A DNA stretch of 64,000 nucleotides. Source: Pedobacter westerhofensis. GTDB lineage: Bacteria > Bacteroidota > Bacteroidia > Sphingobacteriales > Sphingobacteriaceae. Within the stretch, counting starts at the first letter, position 1. Each line of letters opens with the position of its first letter. The position numbers were made by a program, and so were the translations under genes. The notes under the pieces are model-generated. The model saw only the letters and a program-made list of their open reading frames with translations. It was not told the origin of the DNA and ran no database searches. Shown here piece by piece: positions 15,633 to 22,852 of this stretch. The stretch is from NCBI RefSeq assembly GCF_900182595.1, contig NZ_FXTN01000001.1, positions 601,895-665,894 of the forward strand, written 5' to 3'.

Positions 15633-17147
15633 ATGGAAGAGACAAATAAACCCACCCGCACCTTAACAACTGCCTCCGGCAGACCTTACGTTGAACACGA
15701 AAACACACAATCAGTAGGCAGCAGAGGCCCGCTGTTACTGCAGGACTTTGTACTGCACGAGAAAATGGCACATTTTAACCGCGAGCGTATTCCCGAACGT
15801 GTAGTACATGCCAAAGGAACCGGCGCTTATGGTAAGTTTACCGTAACTCACGACATTTCAAAATATACCAAGGCAAAAATCTTTAACCAGATCGGCAAAG
15901 AAGCAAAGATCTTCTTACGTTTCTCTACCGTAGGCGGTGAAAAAGGGAGTGCCGACTCAGAAAGAGATCCCCGCGGATTTGCACTGAGATTTTACACTGA
16001 AGATGGCAACTGGGACATCGTAGGCAATAACACGCCGATATTCTTTATCAAAGACGCAAAAAAGTTCAGTGATTTTATCCACACGCAGAAACGCGATCCA
16101 AGGACCAACCTGAAAAGCCCCATAATGATGTGGGATTTCTGGTCGCTGAACCCGGAAAGCCTGCACCAGGTAATGATCCTGATGAGCGACAGGGGAACAC
16201 CCTATTCCTACAGGCATATGGACGGATTTGGCAGCCATACCTTTTCCATGATCAACGCCAAAAATGAGCGTGTATGGGTAAAGTTCCACTTCAAAACCCA
16301 GCAGGGAATCCAGAACTTTACCGGCCCCGAAGCTGTTGCGATGCGTACGCAGGATATGGACCATTCACAGCGCGACCTTGTTGAAGCTATTGATAATGGT
16401 GAATTTCCAAAATGGAGCGTAAAAATACAGGTAATGACCGAAGAGGAAGCGCAGACTTTCAGATGGAACCCCTTCGACGTTACAAAGATCTGGCCGCATG
16501 GCGAATTTCCGCTGATTGACGTTGGAGAAATTGAACTGAACCAGATTCCTAAAAACTATTTTGCCCATGTGGAGCAGGCAGCGTTTGCACCTACTAACCA
16601 GGTGGATGGTATTGGCTTCTCTCCCGACAGGATGCTGCAGGGACGGATTTTATCGTATCCTGATGCTGCGCGTCACCGTTTGGGCGTAAATTATCAGCAG
16701 CTTGCTGTAAACGCCTGTCCTTTTATGACCAATAACTATCATCGTGACGGTGCGATGAGGTTTGATGATAATGGCGAAGACAGCCCTAACTATTTCCCGA
16801 ACAGCTTTGGCGATGTGGTGCCTGATGAAAGATACAAAGAACCCGCTCAGGAACTGCATTCAAGTACGGCCGACTGGTATGACAGGAATGCCGGTGAAGG
16901 TGACAATGACCATTACACCCAACCGGGTGATCTGTACCGTAAAGTGATGACTGATGCAGACCGTAAAAACCTGGTCAACAATATCGTTGATTCAATGAGC
17001 GGTATCAGCGGGCCTAAAAGATTAGAGATTATCAACTTGCAGCTGTGCCACTGGTTCAGGGCAGATATCAGTCTGGGAATGGCTGTAGCAAGTGGCTTAG
17101 GCATCGATGCCGCACAGGCTATGCAACATGAAAACCACCATGCGTAA
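15633..17147 (+). CDS. Monofunctional heme catalase, small-subunit clade
   Basis: A 504-residue catalase (2 H2O2 to O2 and water). Seen: distal His in RIPERVVHAKGTGAYG near residue 58, Asn in DGNWDIVGNNTPIFFIKD, the heme-ligand tyrosine in RILSYPDAARHRLG near 340, and an NADPH-binding-type region. Full length, no signal peptide. It is monocistronic: it follows a gap with an OxyR-like motif and ends at a strong terminator. A second, unrelated peroxide enzyme, KatG, is at 46143. Confidence 0.96.
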   Translation: MEETNKPTRTLTTASGRPYVEHENTQSVGSRGPLLLQDFVLHEKMAHFNRERIPERVVHAKGTGAYGKFTVTHDISKYTKAKIFNQIGKEAKIFLRFSTVGGEKGSADSERDPRGFALRFYTEDGNWDIVGNNTPIFFIKDAKKFSDFIHTQKRDPRTNLKSPIMMWDFWSLNPESLHQVMILMSDRGTPYSYRHMDGFGSHTFSMINAKNERVWVKFHFKTQQGIQNFTGPEAVAMRTQDMDHSQRDLVEAIDNGEFPKWSVKIQVMTEEEAQTFRWNPFDVTKIWPHGEFPLIDVGEIELNQIPKNYFAHVEQAAFAPTNQVDGIGFSPDRMLQGRILSYPDAARHRLGVNYQQLAVNACPFMTNNYHRDGAMRFDDNGEDSPNYFPNSFGDVVPDERYKEPAQELHSSTADWYDRNAGEGDNDHYTQPGDLYRKVMTDADRKNLVNNIVDSMSGISGPKRLEIINLQLCHWFRADISLGMAVASGLGIDAAQAMQHENHHA

Positions 17148-17176
17148 TTGACGAACGTTAATTAATATTTGATTTT

Positions 17177-17210
17177 AAAACCCCGCTCAAAAGGCGGGGT
17201 TCTTATTTTT
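17177..17210 (+). terminator. Rho-independent terminator of the catalase gene
   Basis: AACCCCGC - TCAAAAG - GCGGGGTT followed by CTTATTTTT, 30 bases after the catalase stop. A clear stem with a T-rich tail. Confidence 0.85.
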
Positions 17211-17229
17211 GAAGCACTAAATTTTTCTT

Positions 17230-17907
17230 TTATGCTTTCATCGTTACCATTCCAAGGTATTCACTTTGGGATACTCTTTTTCTGTTAGCCGAAACAAAGA
17301 AGATCCAGCAGTGAATATGATGTCCCACTAGCTGAGGATATCCTTTATAGCTCCACTTCAAAGCATTTCTGGGAACTTTTCCACACGAATACATTGATTG
17401 ATAAATATTACGCTTCGTGTTTTCATCATAAAACACGATGACAGCATCGTCATGTGAACGTGTCGTTTTCCCGGGACACGGATTTTGCTCCCAGGTCACG
17501 TCAATAGTCATTCCTTCGCCTGCGACGCACTGACCGTCCCAGCACGCATCTATCTCATCAATAGGACAGCTCATTTTCACCTTGCTGAATTCAATGCTGA
17601 AATCAGGATATTCACCTTTTACTGCATCGAGCATCAGATGTTTCAACATGGCATTCGGTTTTGACCCTCTATTTTTTTTGCGCAACTGGTATCCAATACC
17701 AGGCACATCATAGCCAATACGAAGGAGAAAATCCTTACCAAATTTAAACAATGCACGCTGTTTGGCCTGATCCTCTGTTTGGGAACCCTTTTTTGCGGGT
17801 GTTGGTACCTCTTTTATCACCTGCGTATTTCTTACATTCGTGATGACCACGGTTCCAACCTTTCCGCTAATACCTGCTATAATTGATGGTTTTCTTATTA
17901 CTCCCAT
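17230..17907 (-). CDS. DUF6266 family protein, second of a tandem pair
   Basis: 225 residues starting MGVIRKPSIIAGISGKVGTV. The N-terminal MGxxxKxxxxGxSGKVG stretch is shared with the upstream paralogue and typical of DUF6266, a Bacteroidota family of unknown function whose members often occur as multiple tandem copies. Further text is predicted beta-rich. Four cysteines (CPIDEIDACWDGQC and NPCPGKT) cluster in the middle. Start is two bases after the stop of the neighbour, so the two are co-translated. Confidence 0.75.
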   Translation of the reverse strand: MGVIRKPSIIAGISGKVGTVVITNVRNTQVIKEVPTPAKKGSQTEDQAKQRALFKFGKDFLLRIGYDVPGIGYQLRKKNRGSKPNAMLKHLMLDAVKGEYPDFSIEFSKVKMSCPIDEIDACWDGQCVAGEGMTIDVTWEQNPCPGKTTRSHDDAVIVFYDENTKRNIYQSMYSCGKVPRNALKWSYKGYPQLVGHHIHCWIFFVSANRKRVSQSEYLGMVTMKA

Positions 17908-17909
17908 GA

Positions 17910-18554
17910 TTACCAGATTAATTGTCCCAAATAAACACTGTCAGAAATACGATCACGCTCATCAGTAATAAAACCAATATAAATTTCAGCAGTATAACCT
18001 TTTTTAATGCCCGCCAGAAGAAGGAGATATTCACCTTTGTGCCGCTCTGCACAACATGTTTTATACCGTGCAATTCTAAGCTCAGGAAAATAAGCCATCA
18101 CCATTACCTGATCAGTATAATGGTCGTCATCCGTTACATTATCCGGATTCCATTCAAATGCAAAGCCCTGATCCGTCAATCTCGCTATTGCAAGCGTGGG
18201 AGGAGACATTGTACCCTGTGTGATCCGAAGCTTAGAGTAATCAAGGTATTGATTTGGATATTCTCCCTTAATCGCATTTGCCCTAACACCTGATAACATT
18301 ACATTGTAAGGAGTTTGTCCTTTCGGTTTCCCTTTTGCATGGGCCCCTACCTTTACAAAATCCTTTAACGGACTTAAATATTTTCCACAGATTGTAGTCA
18401 CCTGCCTCACTCTTAACTGGTCTACAGTAGGTGGCAGATCAGTTGGCGTTGGAGGCTCAGTAACAGTGGTTTCTCTGTCTGGATGTTGAGAATACACCTG
18501 ATTCCCAACCTTTCCTGACCAGCCCGTAGCTGGTCCTTTTTTTACAATACCCAT
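17910..18554 (-). CDS. DUF6266 family protein, first of a tandem pair
   Basis: 214 residues from ATG 18554 (MGIVKKGPATGWSGKVGNQV). The frame opens further upstream to 18683, but only the MGIVKK start lines up with the paralogue. Predicted beta-rich, function unknown. A good -7 element (TACTTTTG on the minus strand, 18738-18731) with TTTT 19 bases upstream lies in the leader region, which would give a 5' leader of about 170 bases. Confidence 0.75.
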   Translation of the reverse strand: MGIVKKGPATGWSGKVGNQVYSQHPDRETTVTEPPTPTDLPPTVDQLRVRQVTTICGKYLSPLKDFVKVGAHAKGKPKGQTPYNVMLSGVRANAIKGEYPNQYLDYSKLRITQGTMSPPTLAIARLTDQGFAFEWNPDNVTDDDHYTDQVMVMAYFPELRIARYKTCCAERHKGEYLLLLAGIKKGYTAEIYIGFITDERDRISDSVYLGQLIW

Positions 18555-19103
18555 AACTAATTGGATTAAATTTATAATTAAACATTTCTCTCTTAATATT
18601 TTGAAATAATAACTACGCTTAAAATCACCTAGTGCAGAAATTTGTAAAAATGGTACTGGAATACAGATGATTAAAAGCGACAATTATCATTTATTCTGCC
18701 TGAATAAACAATTATTTGTGTCATAGGGTACAAAAGTAAAAACTATTTATTAATGTTAAAAATTAGTTTTTCACAAACCCATGTATATGTGTATTTATTT
18801 CGATAACAAGTATTTGTGCTTTCCCCGAACACTCTTCGGTTATTGCTTTATATTTGGTCGTAGTAGCATTTGAGAGTGTTTGTTAAGAGTTTTGATTATG
18901 CTCTTTACGGGGATACCACAGGCATAGCTAAGACATACCTCATCCTTACCGCAGCCTTACCTAAAAGGTATAGCTAAGGTATAAACAAGGTATGTTTTAC
19001 GTCAGTTTATGCTAAGGTTTGGAAGAGCACACAAAGAAGACTCAGCGGACTCACAGAGACCTTGGTCCGAACAATACACGACCAGTATACGAATAACAAA
19101 GGA
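18555..19103. other. Intergenic stretch with leader/promoter of the DUF6266 pair and short GGTAT repeats
   Basis: No gene is supported. The left part is the leader and promoter of the DUF6266 operon. From 18930 to 18990 the short words GGTAT and ATACCT recur (ACATACCTC, CCTTACC, AAGGTATAG, AAGGTATAA, AAGGTATG), giving potential local pairing. Nothing else is recognisable. Confidence 0.4.
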
Positions 19104-20300
19104 TCAAATATTAACTTTAGAATTCCTCCGGTTTTTCTCCCTTGCAATCAGGTCAAGCTCCCTGCTGGTTTGCCCGGCAATAGATGTATTCTCCTGAGCG
19201 CGCCTGAACAGATACGGCATGACAGCCTTTACCGGCCCGTAAGGGACATATTTAGCCACATTATAACCCGCATCTGATAAGTTAAAACTCAAATTATCGC
19301 TCATTCCCAGTAACTGCGAGAAATATACGTGCGGATGGTTATGCTGAATAGCATGCGTATCCAGTAATTCTGCAAGAACTTTACAGCTGGTTTCGTTGTG
19401 CGTGCCGCATACGATCCCTGTTTCAGCGATATTTTCAATGCAATATGTGATTGCAGCATTGTAATCCTTGTCGGTTGATGCCTTATCCGGCTGTATAGGT
19501 GAAGGATAACCTTTTTCGGCTGCCCGTTTACGTTCTTTTTCCATATATGCCCCGCGGACAATCTTGGCGCCCAGCACAAAACCTGCTTCTTTGGCGATCA
19601 GGTGATCTGCTTTGATATGCGCCAGTTTATCGTGACGGTACAGCTGGTAGGTATTGTAAACGATCAGTTTCTCTTTGTTAAAAAGCATCATCATATCAAT
19701 AGCCAGGCTATCGATCGTTTTCTGGATCCAGCTTTCTTCGGCATCGACCATCACGGGCACATTCTTTTCAAATGCGGTGCGGCAGATATGCTCGCAGCGC
19801 GTCTGTACCCTGGCAAATTCTGCAGTTTCCTCCGGCGTAAGCACCTGCTTTGCGTCAAGTTTCTCCAGCAATGCAAAACGCGCGATGCCGGTGATCTTAA
19901 ATACAGTGACAGGGACCCGCTTGTCGCCCGCTGCGCGGTCTATCGTACGGATAATCTCTGCACAGGTAAAATCGAATACGTGCTCCTCTTCTTCACCTTC
20001 CACAGAATAGTCAAGAATGGTCCCTACCTTACCAACCGCGAGCTGTGCAATGGTATTTTCACATTCTGCGATGGTTTCGCCTCCGCAAAACTGCTTAAAG
20101 ATGGTGGATTTGATCAGCCCCTGAATGGGCAGACCGATGTTCAAGAATAAATTGGTTACCGGCGGACCTACCTGGGTCAGAAAATTGCTGCTCATGACCT
20201 TAAACAGCCAGTAAGCACTGTTTAGTTCGGCTTTTGATTTACTTCGGAAGGCGATCTCAGTATTATCAAAATTTAATTTTTTCCCTTGGGATACTTGCAT
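19104..20300 (-). CDS. Proline dehydrogenase (FAD-dependent, single-domain)
   Basis: About 398 residues of the PutA-type TIM barrel that oxidises proline to pyrroline-5-carboxylate and passes electrons to the quinone pool. Seen: VFKITGIARFALLEKL, VPVMVDAEESWIQKTIDSLA, YNTYQLYRHDKLAHI, FVLGAKIVRGAYMEKERKRA, GTHNETSCKVLAEL, and VAKYVPYGPVKAVMPYLFRR at the C-terminus. The frame opens to 20321, but ATG 20300 fits better. The P5C dehydrogenase is not in the window. Confidence 0.93.
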   Translation of the reverse strand: MQVSQGKKLNFDNTEIAFRSKSKAELNSAYWLFKVMSSNFLTQVGPPVTNLFLNIGLPIQGLIKSTIFKQFCGGETIAECENTIAQLAVGKVGTILDYSVEGEEEEHVFDFTCAEIIRTIDRAAGDKRVPVTVFKITGIARFALLEKLDAKQVLTPEETAEFARVQTRCEHICRTAFEKNVPVMVDAEESWIQKTIDSLAIDMMMLFNKEKLIVYNTYQLYRHDKLAHIKADHLIAKEAGFVLGAKIVRGAYMEKERKRAAEKGYPSPIQPDKASTDKDYNAAITYCIENIAETGIVCGTHNETSCKVLAELLDTHAIQHNHPHVYFSQLLGMSDNLSFNLSDAGYNVAKYVPYGPVKAVMPYLFRRAQENTSIAGQTSRELDLIAREKNRRNSKVNI

Positions 20301-20395
20301 TTGGATTGATAAGTTAGTCAAACGGTTGCAAAAATATAAATTCCGCGTCTACCAAAGGTAAAACCCTTTGTTTTTAATTGTAAATTTGCTGCACA

Positions 20396-20602
20396 ATGAT
20401 TGAATTTAAATTAGAAGGCGAATTTATCCCTATGATCCAGCTGCTTAAAGCAACGGGACTGGTACAGAGCGGCGGTGAAGCCCAAACTGTTGTTGAAGAC
20501 GGTTTAGTGAAATATAATGGCAGCGTAGATTACCGCAAGCGTTTAAAAGTACGCCAGGGGGATCTGATCGATTTTATGGGAAACCAAATTAAAATAGTTT
20601 AA
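20396..20602 (+). CDS. RNA-binding S4 domain protein (YaaA/YbcJ-like)
   Basis: 68 residues: FIPMIQLLKATGLVQSGGEA, then VVEDGLVKYNGSVDYRKRLK and VRQGDLIDFMGNQIKIV, a complete stand-alone S4 RNA-binding fold. Its ATG is only seven bases beyond TAAATTTG (20381-20388), a -7-type element, so the mRNA may be nearly leaderless. The stop overlaps the aroB start by one base (TAATG), indicating coupled translation. Confidence 0.88.
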   Translation: MIEFKLEGEFIPMIQLLKATGLVQSGGEAQTVVEDGLVKYNGSVDYRKRLKVRQGDLIDFMGNQIKIV

Positions 20603-21669
20603 TGAATACAATTGAAAGTTCGGGTCACAACATATATTTTGATACCAAATTAGCGCCGCTGGCGGAAATCATCGAAAAAGGTACGTACAGCAATATCTTT
20701 GTTTTTGCCGACCGCAATACTGCGGAAGCCTGTTTGCCCGTTTTCAGGGAAATGCTGGACGATTTCAGCGGGTTCGACCTGATCGAAACTGATCCGGGCG
20801 AGGAAAATAAAAACATTGATTTCTGTATCGGCATCTGGAAAACCTTACTTGATTTTGAGGCCGACCGCAAATGCCTGATGATCAACCTGGGCGGCGGAGT
20901 GATCACGGATATGGGTGGCTTTGTGGCTTCAACCTATAAACGTGGTATCGATTTTATCAATATCCCTACCACCCTGCTTTCGCAGGTAGATGCTTCTGTT
21001 GGCGGAAAAACAGGGATAGACATTGATAATGTAAAAAACATGGTGGGCACATTTACATTGCCACAGGCTGTTTTTATTGAAGCAGAATTCCTGAAAACTG
21101 TCCCTAAAAGGGAAATGTTATCCGGCTTTGCGGAAATGATCAAACACGGTTTGATTGCTGATGAAAAATACTATCAGGAACTGAAAGCCGCTAATTATCA
21201 AAATATTACTACTGCAGCTATACACCGCTCCGTGGAGATCAAAAATGAAGTCGTGACAGAAGATCCCCTGGAAAAAGGAAAACGCAAGATCCTTAATTTC
21301 GGGCATACCATCGGCCATGCCGTAGAAAGTTATTCATTGAGCAAGGATAAAAAACCACTCACCCATGGCGAGGCGATCGCAATCGGAATGATTTGCGAAG
21401 CATGGCTTTCACACAAGAACAGTACGCTTTCTGCTGAAGAACTTGCAGAAATCAGAGCATATATATCCAGCGTTTACCCTGCCTACAAAATTAAAGAGAA
21501 ATCATTTGACAAGTTATCAGCCCTGATGCAGAGCGATAAAAAGAATGAACATGGAAATATCCTTTTCTCCCTCCTTGAAAGCATAGGCAAATGCACCTGG
21601 AACTGCAGGGTGGCTGAAAGTGATATCCGTGAAAGTATGGAATATTACAATTTAACTTATGTTAAGTGA
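20602..21669 (+). CDS. aroB: 3-dehydroquinate synthase
   Basis: 355 residues; converts DAHP to 3-dehydroquinate, step two of the shikimate pathway, with NAD and a divalent metal. Seen: MINLGGGVITDMGGFVASTY (NAD-binding glycines), FINIPTTLLSQVDASVGGKT, and metal ligands in FAEMIKHGLIAD, NFGHTIGHAVE and LTHGEAIAIGM. It is separate from the aromatic operon at 28-32 kb and not behind that attenuator. It overlaps the S4 gene by one base and the next gene by 11. Confidence 0.96.
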   Translation: MNTIESSGHNIYFDTKLAPLAEIIEKGTYSNIFVFADRNTAEACLPVFREMLDDFSGFDLIETDPGEENKNIDFCIGIWKTLLDFEADRKCLMINLGGGVITDMGGFVASTYKRGIDFINIPTTLLSQVDASVGGKTGIDIDNVKNMVGTFTLPQAVFIEAEFLKTVPKREMLSGFAEMIKHGLIADEKYYQELKAANYQNITTAAIHRSVEIKNEVVTEDPLEKGKRKILNFGHTIGHAVESYSLSKDKKPLTHGEAIAIGMICEAWLSHKNSTLSAEELAEIRAYISSVYPAYKIKEKSFDKLSALMQSDKKNEHGNILFSLLESIGKCTWNCRVAESDIRESMEYYNLTYVK

Positions 21670-22588
21670 GACTGAACATATAACTGCTACCTTTTTAGTT
21701 GTATTTCTTGTTGTTTCATGCCTGCTGGAAATGTATTTCAGCTATGTGCACGACAGGCACCTGTACGAAAAACGGGATACATGGAATAATGTATACCTGA
21801 TGGGACTGGCATTTTTTATCAATCTGGGAACAAAAGCCCTTACGCTTGTGATCCTGGATGTGTGCTACCAGTACAGGTTCTTTGAGATCAGCAATGTATG
21901 GGTGTACTGGATTGTGCTGGTACTGGCGCAGGACCTCCTCTACTGGTGCCTGCATACCTCAGGACATTACATCAGGTTCTTCTGGGCAATGCACGTTACG
22001 CATCACTCCTCACCGCTGTTTAACCTCACCACCGGTTTCCGCTCCACGGTTTTTGAACCCCTGTACAGGGTATTCTTTTATCTGCCGCTGGCTTTTCTGG
22101 GTTTCAGCGCAGTAGATATCATTCTGGCCTATCTGGTTACTCAGCTATATGGCAACATGGTACATACCCAGACTGTTAAAAAACTGCACCCCATCCTTGA
22201 ATATATCCTGGTTACCCCTTCGCATCATCGTGTCCACCACGCCAGTAATATTCGTTATCTGGATAAAAATATGGGCATGATCCTGATCATCTGGGACAGG
22301 ATGTTCGGGACTTTCCAGGAAGAAATACCTGAGGAAGAAATTGTCTACGGATTAACGCACCAGCCCGAAGATACAGGTCCTGTGAATATTGTTTTTCATG
22401 AATTCAGGGCCATGCTGGCCGATATGAAAAAGGCTCCGGGAATAAAAAACAAACTGAACTACCTGCTTCGTCCGCCCGGATGGAGCCATGACGGCAGTAC
22501 CCAGATCGCCAAAGTAATGCAGCAGGAACTTCTTGAAACAGAGCGGCAAGCACTCAGCAGCAATACTGCAAAACAAAGGGTAGGTTAA
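21659..22588 (+). CDS. Sterol desaturase / fatty acid hydroxylase family membrane protein
   Basis: 309 residues with several membrane helices and the three-histidine-box signature of di-iron hydroxylases: LHTSGH near residue 100, HVTHHSS near 112, and SHHRVHHASN near 183. It probably hydroxylates or desaturates a lipid chain in the inner membrane. The start overlaps aroB by 11 bases. The C-terminal 60 residues are basic and hydrophilic. The specific lipid is unknown. Confidence 0.88.
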   Translation: MLSETEHITATFLVVFLVVSCLLEMYFSYVHDRHLYEKRDTWNNVYLMGLAFFINLGTKALTLVILDVCYQYRFFEISNVWVYWIVLVLAQDLLYWCLHTSGHYIRFFWAMHVTHHSSPLFNLTTGFRSTVFEPLYRVFFYLPLAFLGFSAVDIILAYLVTQLYGNMVHTQTVKKLHPILEYILVTPSHHRVHHASNIRYLDKNMGMILIIWDRMFGTFQEEIPEEEIVYGLTHQPEDTGPVNIVFHEFRAMLADMKKAPGIKNKLNYLLRPPGWSHDGSTQIAKVMQQELLETERQALSSNTAKQRVG

Positions 22589-22738
22589 CGTAAATAAAAC
22601 TTAATAATTATCAACATTCCAAAAAGTTGTATTATTATAAAATTTTATTTTAATCCTATTTTAATCTCCTAAAACGTTAAATTACAGTATCTTATCACTT
22701 TTAATGAGGCTTTACGGATGAGTTAAGGCTCCAGATCT

Positions 22739-22770
22739 ATTTGGACTTGGTCTAAATAACGCTATATTTG
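22739..22770 (+). promoter_or_regulatory. Canonical Bacteroidota promoter with embedded palindromic operator (xusA-like gene)
   Basis: TTTG at 22740-22743, exactly 19 bases, then TATATTTG at 22763-22770: a perfect match to TTTG-N19-TAnnTTTG. The 19-bp element ATTTGGAC-TTG-GTCTAAAT (22739-22757) overlaps the -33 element and fills the spacer; its two 8-base arms mismatch at one position. A bound repressor would occlude the promoter. The same half-site lies before the other TonB receptor, pointing to a shared metal regulator of the Fur or DtxR type (inference). Confidence 0.7.
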
Positions 22771-22782
22771 GCACATAAAAAT

Positions 22783-22831
22783 GCCACACGGTTTCGGACC
22801 CGTGTGGCGTAACGGGGTTGCCCCCGCTAAC
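22783..22831 (+). promoter_or_regulatory. Two tandem stem-loops in the 5' leader of the TonB receptor mRNA
   Basis: Hairpin 1: GCCACACGG (22783-22791) pairs with CCGTGTGGC (22800-22808), loop TTTCGGAC. Hairpin 2: CGGGG (22813-22817) pairs with CCCCG (22822-22826), extended by GT/AC at its base. Both fall within the predicted 77-base leader (start about 22776) and lie just before the receptor ATG at 22853. There is no T-run, so not a simple terminator. They may act in translation control, mRNA stability or as a ligand sensor. Confidence 0.6.
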
Positions 22832-22852
22832 CTTTAATCGTAGTTAAAAGTA

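Noticed and set aside
22589..22852. Cobalamin or other known riboswitch before the TonB receptor
   Set aside because: The predicted leader is only about 77 bases and has two simple hairpins; conserved B12-box text and the multi-stem layout are absent.
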